NCBI RefSeq assembly: GCF_905147045.1
Contig: NC_065888.1
Location: forward strand, 129,001 to 193,000
Direction: 5' to 3'
Length of the DNA: 64,000 nt
DNA from: Nymphalis io
Lineage: Eukaryota > Arthropoda > Insecta > Lepidoptera > Nymphalidae
Shown here: one piece after another, positions 1 through 11,708 of the stretch
Layout of the letters: each line of letters opens with the position of its first letter
How positions within the stretch are numbered: the stretch's first letter is position 1
Notes under the pieces: generated by a model
The model's database searches: none
What the model was told of the DNA's origin: nothing
What the model saw: the letters and a program-made list of their open reading frames with translations, nothing else
Made by a program: the position numbers and the translations under genes

Positions 1-234
1 TTACGTAATAGCTTAGCTGCTAATTTATATTGTTAAGAGGTTAATTTTTCCTTCTTTTCCGTTTCACGCAAAAACTGCTAGTCCCATTGATGTGAAACTT
101 TTATGTTATTTTAGGTTGGAGTTTGAGGTTAGCCATATGCTATATATTATGTTAATAATAGGTCGAGAGAAAAGTTTTTTTTCATATTTTATGAAATGAC
201 ACGTAATGAAACCATTTTCACAAAGATCGATCAC

Positions 235-615
235 TGATTGATCACTGGACTTACGACAAGAACAAGCGAAAAATATCTTGGTCCAAGGGCAGTTAAGCTC
301 CACAGATATTAACGAAATCCGGATTAAGGTGCACGCAATAAGGTGATGCTGTGTGTATGGTTGGATTGGAAGGGAATCATTCCTTATGAGCTATTACCGC
401 CGAGCAAAACTATCGATTCAGATCTCTTCTGTCAACGTCTGATGAGATTCAAGCAAGTAGTGTCAGGACTGTCAAAACTACTTGTCGCAGTTTTTTCAGA
501 AGTCCGAAAATGGGATTGGGCAGTGGGATTATGTTACCATCACGAAAATGGCAACAAGCTGTCGCTTCATGTATTTCAACGGATATATATTATAATTATT
601 TTTTTCAATAATATA
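235..615 (+). pseudogene. mariner-family (Tc1/mariner) transposase relic
   Basis: Translation gives two pieces of a mariner transposase. The upstream piece reads WTYDKNKRKISWSK at about 249-292. After a frameshift it continues from 340 as VMLCVWLDWKGIIPYELLPP and KTIDSDLFCQRLMRFKQ, the block that normally precedes the second catalytic Asp. The sequence then jumps to the C-terminal GIM-LPSRKWQQAV-like block around 517-560 in another frame. The HHDNARPH-type catalytic segment between them is missing, so there is an internal deletion as well as frameshifts and in-frame stops. Mariner transposases are about 340 aa cut-and-paste enzymes using D,D34D chemistry; this copy cannot be active. No convincing terminal inverted repeats were found. 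The subfamily is not resolved. Confidence 0.8.
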
Positions 616-1124
616 TTCGATAACTCCGGCAGTAAGTAGGCAATATTGACCAGCTATTAAAGCTTAAATTTTAATGCAGTAGTCAATTTTTAAGTCATTT
701 TCTGCGTAATTACGGATGTAAATATAGCAAAATAATAGCTTATTAGAATATATATAAAATTATCCCGCTAACAGTGCTTGTGTTAAGAGGTACTACGACG
801 AAGTACTTGCGGTTAGCGACCGTTAATCTCTGTAACAACTCAGGTTATGTTGCCTTACTTCTAATGATTTTTTTAACAATGATATACAAAACGGTCTACT
901 GTTTAAAACCAATCAATACTTATTTGCACAAAATTTATTGTGGGCAAATGTGACCTAAAGTAAATTTTTAATCGTACAGATAAAATATACGAGTATGTTG
1001 TATTACAAGCCAGATTACATTGATTTAAAACTGCAAGTTGTAACAGGCACACGCACTCACAAAGTGACGAATCAACGTTCGGTTTACACAGGTAATGACC
1101 GGTCACGGTTGTACGACGATTGTG
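616..1124. other. AT-rich interval, nothing recognised
   Basis: No coding signal, repeat family or RNA gene could be supported here. Confidence 0.5.
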
Positions 1125-1412
1125 CGACGACGTTACATTACTGTGGCGCGGACTGGGACAACGCCCAGTATACGCCGGAGACGTGCCCCGCATGGAACGC
1201 GGATAGGCAGATCTCAGTCGGCGACATCGGACGAGTCCTCATTAAGCGTTTTGGCGAGGCTCCGTAGGGAATTGGTGTGAAGGTCGGTTAGGACCTTAGC
1301 CTCCTGTGAGACGATAATGGTCCAGAAGGAGAGGGCGCAACGGGAACGGAAAAGACTCTCGCCGACCCCGCCCCGTGGAGACGACGAGAGCGACGTCTTG
1401 GCCCCAATGTAG
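1125..1412 (+). pseudogene. R1-like LINE ORF2 C-terminal fragment
   Basis: A GC-rich patch in AT-rich surroundings. One frame gives HYCGADWDNAQYTPETCPAW, the zinc-knuckle-like C-x-H/C tail found at the end of R1-group LINE ORF2 proteins. After a frameshift, another frame gives MVQKERAQRERKRLSPTPPR and ends with a stop at 1410-1412, matching the usual 'VMxxKExAERERE' end of that group. Only the last ~95 codons remain; no reverse transcriptase or endonuclease is present upstream. It is a dead, 5'-truncated relic. Assignment to R1/TRAS-like elements is by recall of the motif, not by a search. Confidence 0.65.
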
Positions 1413-2904
1413 AGTACTTATATTTTTGCTCAATATTTACAACACTCCTTTATAATGTTTACACACATGTGAGGTCGCAAAGAGGAAAGCTAACATCAGT
1501 AGATAAAATTTAATATTTTTTGTGACATTCTAAATAGTCAGTTAATATAACTGTCGCGTTCATTGGGTACTTCTCAATCGACGCTATTATACATTTTTAG
1601 ATGACCGTGGAGAAAAGTTAAGTGCCACCATGTAACTTACTCTTGAATTAATATATGTTTGAAGATATGGTCAGTGTATAATAAATATAATAATGGTAGG
1701 TGAGAGTTTGGTTATCTGCAGTAGAGGTTTTAAATTTGACAAACGCTATGTCAACACAGATCTTATCTCTAATACTATACGAAATTTAGAATCTAACCAT
1801 TTTATTAAGAATATTTCAATAATTGCGACAGCTTCACTCCACTAAGCTGCACTACAATATTGCTACGAAAGTGCTACGGGTCGTAGCGGTTACTACGATC
1901 GAAGGGTTATGTTTATACAGAGGGCTTGGTTAACCGCGTTAGAGGGTCAACTACCTCAATGTTTCAACATTGGATACCTACCTACCGGATCGAGCATTAG
2001 TTTCTATTACTTTAATTGGGACATCACAACTTTATTATACATAATTGTGAAAGCTGCAATATTTGTTTTAAATGTATGTTCGTAACAAAATCATTGCACT
2101 TGGTTTTACTAGCTTATTTTTATACGTGATGTAAAAATAAACTTGTAAAACCAAGTTTTCGACTTCATAGTTAATACATCCAGAACATTTTACATTAAAC
2201 GATGACTAAATTGATTACTTGTTGAAAAATATTAATAAATCACGCTCATTGAACTGTACCAGATTATACAAACAATGAAAGAGTTTGAAGTTAGTACTCG
2301 TTAATGTTGATACAGAATACATAAACATAATTGCATATGATTACTAATTAATAATAATTATGTAGTAGTTAGTAAATTTAGAAAAATGCGTACAAATAAA
2401 AAGTATAAAATAAGTATAATTTATATATTTATTATCTTTTTCACACAAAGCAGATACAAAGCCACATTTCACTTCCGAACTACGACCAAGAGGAACCAAA
2501 TATTTATTTTACAATTATATTTTCAAACATTCGTTAACGTTTATTAAATTCTAGTTTTAACTATAAGTTGCTTAAAATACAACGCAGTAAATTCAAAATT
2601 TAAGGTGAAAATAATTTACAGAGAGCGAGTCGAAACTGAATCAAATAGCATTGTTTACGTCGAGTTAACACAAGCAATGCTCTCACAGAGTGAGGGACGA
2701 GACAGTGTAGAAGCGTAACGTAATGCTTCAAATGTCACAGACTATAATATTTGCAGACATTCTAAGCAATATTACTTCGTAAAACTGCTGCTAAATCAAT
2801 TTAAATAAACAAATATATGTAAAAACACATGTATGTATATGCTATATGAACAACACGTATTTGATATTATAAATCTATATTGAAATACTAATTCAATGAA
2901 GTTC
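1413..2904. other. AT-rich interval, nothing recognised
   Basis: Mostly AT-rich sequence with stop codons in all frames. A CpG-richer patch lies around 1850-1980 but shows no coding or repeat identity that I recognise. Confidence 0.5.
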
Positions 2905-2976
2905 ACCACCATTGGCGATGAAAGGAATGGTTCATATTTCTTTCGGATCCACGTGTCTATGGGCGGTGGTGACCAC
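2905..2976 (+). repeat. dispersed repeat R, 3' fragment
   Basis: Resembles the 3' half of the repeat copy at 19098-19388: GTCTATGGGCGGTGGTGACC is near-identical to that copy. The match stops abruptly at GACCAC, where a poly-T run begins (the reversed tail of a LINE), so the fragment is truncated or interrupted. Confidence 0.5.
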
Positions 2977-3064
2977 TTTTTTTTCTTATATTTGCCAGGA
3001 AGGCAAATGACTCCACTTGATGGTTAGTTATAGTAGAGTCCAAACGCGACGACGACCAGTACAG
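2977..3064 (-). repeat. 3' tail of the A/B/C LINE family
   Basis: Read on the minus strand, this is the CGTCGTCGCGTTTGGACTCT segment followed by the CATCA-GTGGAGT stem region, CATTTGCC and a poly-A tail. It corresponds to 38995-39090, 47430-47512 and 62975-63060. It is diverged: the stem-loop has lost several base pairs. Only about 90 bp remain, with no coding sequence. Confidence 0.7.
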
Positions 3065-3227
3065 TCACGCAGCCATGGCAAAGGTGATGGTAGACATACT
3101 GACTTTTGTTAAATTTGCTTAAATAAATATTCAAGCTCTTACGAGATTTATAAAACGCTTTTTAATATAAAAGGAAACTATTTTTAATCCTTATGTGTTT
3201 ATAAGCTTAATAAAATAAACGTAAAAG

Positions 3228-3318
3228 TCTCACTGCTAGGCAAGCCTTCACTCTAGTTAACGAGAAGGTTGAAGCTTATTTCAACATGCTGCTCCAATTG
3301 GGATAGTAGGATAGTTGG
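3228..3318 (-). repeat. SINE S1 fragment, degenerate
   Basis: Minus-strand similarity to the 3' half of SINE S1 (full copies at 35430, 51275, 53250 and 58638): the 'cactgctggg...gaagg...gagcttatt...gctgctccaat' segment is recognisable with many substitutions. Confidence 0.6.
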
Positions 3319-5180
3319 TATTTCTAAAGTATTTTACATATAAATGTAATACCACGTGACCCACAACTTATTAAAGTAAATGTCGCTGCCGTTCTGTGTC
3401 GCTGTTCTTTGAAAAATTTTATGAGTAATATTTGTGATAACAAGATGTTGTAGAAAGGGAAAAATATCATGAGATTAAGGAAACTACGCCATTACGTTTC
3501 GTATTTTTACGGTAACGAGCGGGGTGAATGTCCGCATGAGATGACCTACGTCTTTATGTGCGGTTGTCACCTTGATATATCAGGACCCTTGAAGCGTGGA
3601 GACGCGTATCGTTCTACAGAATACATTGGGAAGCACGACACACGTCCTTAGCGGGTTATTAATAGAGATCTTTTTGCTATAAGGATGAAGGTCGTATATA
3701 CTCGCCTTGTGCTGCACATTGCAGTTGCCGGTAAATCTAAGCGGTTTATGAGGCCGCGTCGACCGAATGTGGATATTTACCGATTTATTGTGATACGGCT
3801 TATCTGTGAGGAATAACACTGCAGCTAAACTTAAAAATCCATTGTAATACATTTCAATTATGTATTTCGGCTATGTTGTTTCCAATAGAGTAGAAGTATA
3901 TAGACACAGTTGCATTTTTTCCATTTTTCTCATTATCGCTTGAGATCTTATATCTGTCGCGAGAATTAGAATGAGAGAACTAACGGCACTATATTCAGTG
4001 TTTCTTGAAAAACTCAGTACTTCAGAATAAAAATTGAGACTGGTGACTAAACCAAAGCAACAATTTCTGTGAAAGTATTTTATTTGTTGTCATAGTTTAA
4101 ATGCTCTTAATAAAGTTATTTTTAATATTTATTAGAATCGTCAGAAAAACAAAAGCAGATGATGTCGGAATTCGAACGATCCGGAGTTGCCACGAGCCGG
4201 AAACTGTTTGTACCGCGCTGATTAAAAGCAAACAAAATGCCACGATTAATTCTCTTAAATAGTTTTAATTCGAACAACAATGTGCGGTTTGGGTCTGGAA
4301 TTATAACGAACCTGATTAAAATGTATTTAGGATTAATTCATATGTTTTGTTATGTATATCGTTCTCGTTAATTCAACGGTCATATATGATATTGCAAGCT
4401 ACGTACGTCCATAGCTCTCGTTCTTATCCGGATAATATTAATTCTGATCTTTTCTTTCAATGATACTATAGGTTGATTAAGTAGACGTGTAATACGTCTA
4501 CTTAATATTATGTGATATAGATGCCATTAAAAAACGACGACTCATATTTCCATTAAAATTTATCAATTTGCCATAATTTGCCTTTATATTATTTATAACA
4601 TAGCATATATAAGAGTTTATATATATAGTAATGACAAAATAGAAAAAAGATATTAATTGAATATTATTTAGAAACAACTTATAATGAAGAACGAATTAAT
4701 TTTAATGAAAATAATTTTAGTAAAGTAATATGATTTCAATATTGTTTCAGCATCCACTTCCACCTACCTATTTCATAAAATAAATATATAAATGGGAAAT
4801 GTATATTAAAATAATGAATTTTTCCTTAGCCTTCGTGCAAGCAGAAAGTTTAAATGAATGTTATCAACTAATCAATCGATATTAACGGTTTTGTTGTATA
4901 AAAGAAGGCATCCATTCCAATTCGCCTGCCAAGTAATAAAGTTTTATATATTTACATTTTAAATTTACATGAAAACTAATTATTATTAATAGTTATGATT
5001 TAAAATTCAAAGAAAAACTAATCGTTCATTTATACACAGACATCATATAGTGTAACCCTATAAATTTTTAATATTTTAATTTTATTTATTTTACATAATC
5101 TAACCGGTTTATAAAATAAATTACGGTTATCGAATCGGAATTCATTGTTTCGACATTTATTATTTATTCCGTTTGAGAGA
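3319..5180. other. unique interval, no gene recognised
   Basis: AT-rich. Two parts differ from background. 3460-3860 is CpG-richer with short ORFs on both strands but no recognisable protein. 4140-4340 carries several GATTAA/TTAATC-type homeodomain-like sites, which may be chance in AT-rich DNA. Confidence 0.4.
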
Positions 5181-5189
5181 TGGCAGCAC

Positions 5190-5605
5190 TATGTTGTTCA
5201 GTCGTCCTTTTGATCGTTGAGCAGGCGTCGGTCGCTTACCGACGCATGTTTTAAACGATTAAATATATTCCTTTTTGTAAGTATATTCGTTGAATATAGA
5301 TGGATATATATGGATTATTGGCATTGAATATATTGTTTGCTCATTTCGTATATTGGTTTTTATATTCGTTTCAAATATACAAAATTATACTAACGGAGGG
5401 TTACCTACGTCATCTACTTTGTAAAACTTGTTTGAGAGGTTCGGGTTACCAAACCGTAAGTAAAACACATTGTACTCTTTTAGTCGAGGCATATATTTGT
5501 TATTTGTGTAGTATTTAATCGATTCTTCGTTTAATTCCAGTCTGTATCAAAACCATGCCACGTGTCATATATTGCCTTATTTCTACACATTTAAACACTC
5601 CTAAG
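5190..5605 (+). other. candidate transcript 5' end: two exons with strong splice sites
   Basis: A TCAGT initiator-like site at about 5198 follows a GAGATGGCAGC box. Downstream lies a strong donor, ACC|GTAAGTAA (intron from 5456), an acceptor TTTAATTCCAG ending at 5540, and a second donor AAG|GTGAGTAG (intron from 5606). This defines an 85-bp intron and a 65-bp exon 2 (5541-5605). Exon 2 holds an ATG in fair context at 5555 that stays open to its donor (17 codons, starting MPRVIYCL). Exon 1 would be 5' UTR; the ATG at 5300 would instead give a short product ending in exon 2. Splice-site matches in tandem are suggestive, but there is no protein homology. It could be a host mRNA leader, a lncRNA or chance. 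Confidence 0.3.
5225..5245. other. perfect 8-bp stem, 5-nt loop hairpin
   Basis: GCGTCGGT and ACCGACGC are exact reverse complements around the loop CGCTT. It lies about 25 bp downstream of the candidate initiator, so it would sit in the leader of the proposed transcript. Function unknown. Confidence 0.5.
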
Positions 5606-8600
5606 GTGAGTAGATGCATAAATTACATTATATAATCAATATAACACGTGGTTCAGTATTTATTTTTATCAATTTCTTCATATTTTATTCAAAAACTGAA
5701 CTTTGTCAATGTTGTAGGTAACCTAGGTCGAATCCTAAAGTGATTAGAATTGTTTAAAAGCCTTGTTTTATTAATTTAAACATAGTTCCTGCTTTCTTAT
5801 ATTATTTTATTGCTAATTAAGAAATAATTTTCCATATTTTGACACTTTAAAAGTTAACTTTAATAACCTCAATTGTATAGGTTATTACTTTGTTTTAATA
5901 ACTTATTCTTCTTGTGTCTAGGGCATTATTAGGACCTTCTTAGTATTTTGGCAAGATAGATAATAAGTTGTTTTGTTCACAGGCAGTGTTTATTTTTCTT
6001 TAATTTTATATATACTTTGTATATTGCATTACAAAGTAATAAAATATTGTTCGGTGGACTCAACCGAGGAATTGTTGCTGATTTGGAGCTGTTGGAGGCT
6101 CTGCTGTTTTGTGGAGGAGAGGCTGCTTGTCCTGTGGCCTACTGTTGCTGCTGGTGCGTTTTGCTGTTTCGCACTGCTTTTATTTATTTGCTCCCTCATT
6201 GTGTCACTGCGTTCAGGGTTTGTAATATCCTGCTTTTTAAATCTATCACCTAATTTTAACCGATGCCAAGTCACCAACAGCTAACTCACTTATGATATTT
6301 TATTTTATTAATGTGAACTTAATTGACCTGATACTGTCAACGGCCAACCCCCTGATTATTATGTTGTAAATTTTATAATTAACATTTTATAATCTTTTTG
6401 ACGAGTTTAATTAATGTAGTGGTCTTGGTGGAACAAACTCCTCACACATGTGAAACCCGTGACAATAGGTATATAAGTATGACCGAAATAATATAAAATA
6501 GATTATAGTGAGAATAATCATCTGCCTATCTCTTAACAAAATAATACTAAACTAGATATATCCACAGTGCTAAGAATGTTAGTCTATTAACGAATTACAA
6601 GAATGACAGCTACAAAGTAGTATGTAATGTTGCGGAGCTCACGCCATTAAGTTTAAGAAAAAACTTAAATTGACACTTCTGCATCGCTCTGCTGTCAACG
6701 CAAAAATTTTTTTACAATTTTTATTACTCCATGTTAATTTCTATATTATTTAAATAGATATAAGTTTGTTACGTCAAAAGAGTTTTACTTCTACGTACAA
6801 ATTCACGCAATCATCATCAAGATACATCAAGTCACATGTATGGAACATTGACGCCATAGTCTACACACAGAGCAGACGTGATGTGTAATATTGGATTCTA
6901 TATGTTCCCATCTAAAAGTTTTAATAATATGTGCTTAAATGTAACATGATACAATAAATTATTATTAAACGTATTAATAAGACGGGTATGTATGTATGAT
7001 TCTTTTATTAACAAAGCTTTACACAGAGCCCGTGTCGCGTATAAATATGAAATCAGTAATTCGTCCCGTGCGCCGACTTTACGACTCGGACAGTAATAAA
7101 GCCTTATCTAGAATATTCCATTTACAAGCTAACGCGCAAGGCTCTAACGAATACTTTAAAAGTAGTCAATTTATTTTTTTAAACAAGAATATTTAAGAAC
7201 ATAAAATAACATCACTAGATGATTCATCATTAAGCACGAATTATAATTGTTTGTAGTAACTATTTCAATAAAGATTATTGCAATAATTATATACAGAATT
7301 ATTACAATAAAGATGTTCGGACATGTTACTCATGTAGCCCGTTTCACAAACAAGGTGAACTTTTTCGCCGCAAAAACATACCAGTCGAAAAATTGCAATT
7401 ATAATAAAAGAAGAAAGGGACCAACGAGACATTCCATCCCCAGGGCAGTTTTGTGAGCAACTTTGAAAAAAAGGTTACCATACATCTGCCTGACAAATAC
7501 GGCTCACGTTGGAATTTCAAATTATAATTAAAAAAAATGTTTCGCCGCGAAGTCTCCGACACTAATGAGGTTCATCTTGTACCTTTGCTCTCTTTGCTCG
7601 CGTATTTTTTAAGTTTTCGCCTGTAGCTTGTGTTGGCTTTAATTTACGGTTAGTGAAACAACATTCATTCACGGACCAGAAAAAATATTTTATTACATTT
7701 TACACAACTCCATTTTTCTCCAATGGAGGATCATTGTGGTCCTGTTGTTATCTATTAAGGAATCAATACTGGACAAGTAACAATTTATTCGTCAAGTATA
7801 ACGTCGAGTAACCCATACATATATAAATTTAAACGCTAAAAATAAATATATATATATCAATATGGTTTTTGTCAGATTGCTTATATATTATATATATTTT
7901 GCAATTTCTTAGTTTTTATCAGATTTTTAGGAAATGGAACTGATTTGACAACAAAATAATGAATTACTTGTACAACACGAATATTTGAATTATTTTATTA
8001 TTTTATTTTATTTGTTACAAAAAAAAGGCCATTTTGACGTTCATTACAATATTCTTCATATCGCACTTGAACCGTGTTCACGCTTTGGGTAGATTGCTAG
8101 AATTTCAATTCAATTTTAGTTGATTAACGAATGTTGGTCAACTGTAACCGGCAGTACGAAACCGAATGAATCCGATATACACACAAACATTGTTGATGGC
8201 TCGTCGCACATGATCGTGTTGTATGTAAACGATGGAAATTCATCAATTTCCTAAAATTATTGTGGATCATATAATATCGACTATTGAAATTCATTGTTTG
8301 TTTTATAAAGTGGCGTAAAAGTAAAACTGTTTGAAAAGAACTAAATTAACGCCATACGTACAACAAGGCCTTGAAAGTAGGCCAGTCCTACCTGTGCTGT
8401 AATTGCTCTGTCACAAAAACTGCGCCGAGATTGAAATCAGAGCAAGAAACGATGGGAATTAATGACCTTCTCTGACGAGAGACGTCGTTGAAATGTCGGC
8501 GGAATATACGAGTGTATAATGCTAATGCACGTGGGAAATGCGTGCAATCACTGATCAGTTTTCCTTATTGAGTTTGATTGTTGTTTTTCATCTGGATGCT

Positions 8601-8867
8601 ATTAGGAAATAATTTATATTTTATATGTAATATATAGCTAAGATTAATGCTGTACGGTAGGAATAAATTCGAGATGGTGGCGGAAATGAGTAACCGGAAG
8701 CAGGTAGAGGCGTGCGCTATTCAATTTTCATTAAATGAGTCACACGTCGATAGTGACTACTTTGTTTTATTATTAATTTTACGCTTTAATGTATCACAAT
8801 TAAACGTCTCATTCTGTAAAAGGAATTAGATTTTGCTTGGTCACATTTGATTGTAGCTTTATTAATA
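5606..8867. other. AT-rich unique interval, no gene recognised
   Basis: Open frames of 60-100 codons occur (for example 5973-6284, on both strands) but are low-complexity, overlap each other and resemble no family I know. CpG-richer patches at 7340-7570 and 8340-8540 could be regulatory but carry no identifiable motif set. Confidence 0.4.
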
Positions 8868-9010
8868 ACTAGCACATTGCGGGCGGCTTCACCCACGCCG
8901 TCGTCGAAAATCAAATAAACGCTATATTATATAATTATGTCATATTTAGCTGCGACGAAGCTTGAAGAAGTAACAAATATTCATAACACACTCACTTGAT
9001 ATACATTGTT
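8868..9010 (+). repeat. dispersed repeat T, degenerate copy
   Basis: Shares an ordered series of words with 28517-28680: ACTAGCAC followed by a CCCGCG/GCGGGCGG-type start, then ATTATGTCATATTT-TAGC, then TGAAGAAGTAA-AAATATTCA. Similarity is patchy but collinear. Non-coding; superfamily unknown. Confidence 0.5.
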
Positions 9011-9429
9011 GATTATAAATTAGTAATTCTTTCGTAGGAAATTATGTATCTAAAACAAGATTCTAGAAATCGTTCAAATATTATTAGTTATAAAATATCA
9101 AAAAGGGCCTCTCAGGTCTGAGGTTAATTTGAAACTTGTGGTAGATTTTATACAAATCAATAAATAAAGTAAATAAAATAAAAAAAATTAGTTTCAAACA
9201 GGACAAGAAGAAAATTTCCATTATTTTAATGCTTCTGAAAATATGCTTGGTACATATAAAACTGCGAGAACGCACTACGCTATGGTAGGAAAATTAGTAA
9301 TATTTAGTATTTTTGCCGTTGAAGAGGTGAATAGGTTCGCAGAGAACTATTTCTCAGCACTGTCGGAACACCGTGTCCGGCTAATAACTCTCTGTCTCCA
9401 CCTCATTATGTCGGGACAAAAACAACTGG
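9011..9429. other. interval without recognised feature
   Basis: AT-rich. Short ORFs at 9084-9275 (-) and 9243-9437 (+) look spurious. Confidence 0.4.
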
Positions 9430-9620
9430 CGTCATAAAGTATAGCGGGCCCAGCAGAGGCGGAAGTGCGGGGCGGGACGCGGGACCGGTGCGGGACGGAG
9501 GCGGGACGCACGATTAACATTGTAATTATTTACTCGCGCCCGCGCCATTTGTCAGCCGCAAAAAGTAGCGCAGATTTATGACGTCACAGGACGAAACATC
9601 TAACTGATGTTATGTACTGT
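9430..9620. promoter_or_regulatory. GC-rich island with iterated GCGGGAC and a CRE
   Basis: GCGGGAC or near variants recur four times within 9471-9510. A perfect TGACGTCA (CRE, the CREB/ATF-type palindrome) lies near 9579. The island contrasts sharply with the flanking AT-rich DNA and has no ORF or repeat identity. A promoter or enhancer is plausible, but no transcript start is evident. Confidence 0.35.
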
Positions 9621-10129
9621 ATGTGCTTTTTTTTGTAAATGTAACTTGTAAATAAGGTAGACGAAATGGATTTTAGATATTCTTTAGGAACGGTGCCAGA
9701 ACAGCCGGTTTCGAATGGTTGCGGTTTCAATGTTAGATTTTTTTAGTATATATTTTGGTTTATTTATCAGACTATTTTACTACTACTTTTACGCCAAAGA
9801 GCTTCTTCAAGTATCTTTAAGGGTAGAGCATAGTTACAAGGCTCCTCTTCAAGGAGAACAAATTAAAAGCAGTCTATACTTTAAGCATCGGCGAGAGCAC
9901 TCCAGCGTCCGAGTGAAAGTACTCATTCATCTCCATAAGATTTCCTACCTTTATTTTATCAGTTTCTCAAAATTCATCTATGTTTATTTGTTCGCCCTAC
10001 GGCAGAATGCAACAGATCATCCGTCTTATTTATTTCACAATACTTTAAAGTAAAAGTTTCGTCTTTTACGTAAAATATTATCTTTAGTATTTTTTTGCAT
10101 ATGTGTGTGCGTATGTGTGTGTGTGACTA
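9621..10129. other. interval without recognised feature
   Basis: A 112-codon open frame (9715-10053, +) is low-complexity and unrecognised. A (TG)n-like stretch lies at about 10099-10125. Confidence 0.4.
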
Positions 10130-10357
10130 CTGTAGCTGTGCCGTGTGCACATAGGTATTTAATTTTGTAACACTATATTTTTGAAATAAGATAGTCGTGC
10201 TCGATGTTGTAACTTCTCTGTACAGTCAGTCATATTGTAGAAAGCGCAATAAAGAGACGTAAAAATTGGATTCGTGGTTTGTTCTGCACCTCTTATAATA
10301 TTTAATTAAAATTATAAAAAATACCTACAGTAAAAAATACCTATACCTAAGTATATT
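10130..10357 (+). mobile_element. probable 5' LTR remnant of a Ty3/gypsy element
   Basis: Lies immediately upstream of a tRNA primer-binding site. It contains an AATAAA polyadenylation signal (10248-10253), as expected for the R region. The LTR start and the exact TG...CA ends could not be fixed, and no matching 3' LTR was seen downstream, so boundaries are estimates. Confidence 0.35.
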
Positions 10358-10370
10358 TGGTGACCCCGAC
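10358..10370 (+). other. primer-binding site, tRNA-Trp type
   Basis: TGGTGACCCCGAC is the sequence complementary to the 3' end of tRNA-Trp used by CsRn1-clade Ty3/gypsy elements (family knowledge). It lies 15 bp before the gag start, with a very short leader. Confidence 0.7.
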
Positions 10371-10385
10371 ACAAGAACCTACATA

Positions 10386-11240
10386 ATGACGAGCGCCAAC
10401 AGTTCAGGATCAGGAGCAGCAGCGCAAAATGACTCCTCCGGTTTAGCGTCGATAACAGTTTCGTCGAGAATTCCGGAGTTCTGGTGTGATAAACCCAGAT
10501 TATGGTTTGTACAAACTGATGCAATACTTGGACCGCAGAAGCTGAGCGATGAAGCAAAATACAATTTGGTTGTTGGTAAATTAGGCAAGGAGGTGATTCA
10601 ACAAGTAAGTGACATTTTATTAAAGCCGCCCGAGACTAAGAAATTTGAAGCTCTAAAATCACGTTTATTGCAAGTATATGAAGAATCTGAAATTCGGCAA
10701 TTTCAAAAATTACTCAGCGAAATGGATTTGGGAGATCAAAAACCGTCTCAATTACTTCGAAAAATGAAGGATTTGGCAAGAGATAAAATTCCAGACGAAA
10801 CCCTAACTATTATGTGGCAAGGACACCTTCCTGCCTCAGTGCGAGCTGTCTTAGCGGTTACAGATGTAAAGAATTTAGAAAATCTGGCCGCTATAGCTGA
10901 CAAGATAATGGAGACGTCAAGGCCACAAGAAATTTCGGAAATAAGGGCTAATACTTCAAGTTCTAATGACACAGCTTTAATTTTGGCTGAAATAGCTAAA
11001 TTAAATCTGCGGATAAATTATTTAGACACACAAAAACCTACATTTAGAAATCGCATACACAACTTTCGGCGCGCACGCTCTTGGTCTACATCGCGACGGC
11101 GTAATATGAGCCGGCGCACGCCCGATAGTGCGGATTGGCTTTGTTCGTATCATTATCGCTACCGGAATAGAGCAACGAAATGTATGGAGCCAGAAAATGT
11201 ATGGAAAAAACAGAATATTGTATCTGCTGAGACGGGTTAA
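10386..11240 (+). CDS. gag of a Ty3/gypsy (CsRn1-like) retrotransposon, truncated element
   Basis: An open frame of 284 codons starts at an ATG 15 bp after the PBS. Residues 1-30 are Ser/Ala-rich; about 30-190 match the helical gag core of arthropod Ty3/gypsy elements (IPEFWCDKPRLWFVQTDAIL, then LRKMKDLARDKIPDE and LPASVRAVLAV). An Arg/Ser-rich stretch at about 228-247 precedes a knuckle-like CSYHYRYRNRATKC at about 253-266. In CsRn1-like gags this is a CHCC box; here the fourth Cys is Glu (CMEPE), so zinc binding is probably lost. The frame stops soon after. No protease, RT, RNase H or integrase follows, so the element lost pol. Gag normally forms the virus-like particle that packages element RNA. 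The frame has stayed open, which suggests a fairly young or deleted-derivative copy. Confidence 0.75.
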   Translation: MTSANSSGSGAAAQNDSSGLASITVSSRIPEFWCDKPRLWFVQTDAILGPQKLSDEAKYNLVVGKLGKEVIQQVSDILLKPPETKKFEALKSRLLQVYEESEIRQFQKLLSEMDLGDQKPSQLLRKMKDLARDKIPDETLTIMWQGHLPASVRAVLAVTDVKNLENLAAIADKIMETSRPQEISEIRANTSSSNDTALILAEIAKLNLRINYLDTQKPTFRNRIHNFRRARSWSTSRRRNMSRRTPDSADWLCSYHYRYRNRATKCMEPENVWKKQNIVSAETG

Positions 11241-11708
11241 TAATATTTCATATCCATAAAAAAATATGTACACAGATATGGTACATTATAGTTGATTCAC
11301 CTAATTATTTTACCTGTATATTTGTACTGTAGGCATTATCCTTTTAGTACACGCCGTAAAATTTATCTGCGTATCCCGCGCGTCCCGACCAGGTCAGATA
11401 CTCTGTAGTAAGCAAGTAAACGTGATTAATTCGGCTATCGCGAGACAGATCGGCGCATCGGCACGTTTTGAACTCGCCTTTTAATAATAGGGCTCCATGA
11501 TCCTTTATTTGCCGCTCTGTCTTAAGATTAAGGCTCGCCGTTCATTCTTAAAATCTTTGTTCGTATTCGCATTTATTGGTGTTACCATTTTATTTTGTTT
11601 TTGCAAATTTTTGATCATTTTTTAACAATTATCTTAATACAGCAAGTGTAAGTATTACGACTTGCTTTACTTTATGAGATTCGTCTCTCTTATATCATCT
11701 CTCACAGC
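11241..11708. other. interval without recognised feature
   Basis: No pol-like sequence follows gag. A CpG-richer stretch at 11360-11480 is unrecognised. Confidence 0.45.

Noticed and set aside
4140..4340. Cluster of GATTAA/TTAATC words as an enhancer
   Set aside because: Such words are common in DNA this AT-rich; no further support.
5973..6284. 103-codon open frame, Cys/Leu-rich
   Set aside because: Overlapping open frames on both strands and low-complexity content; no domain.
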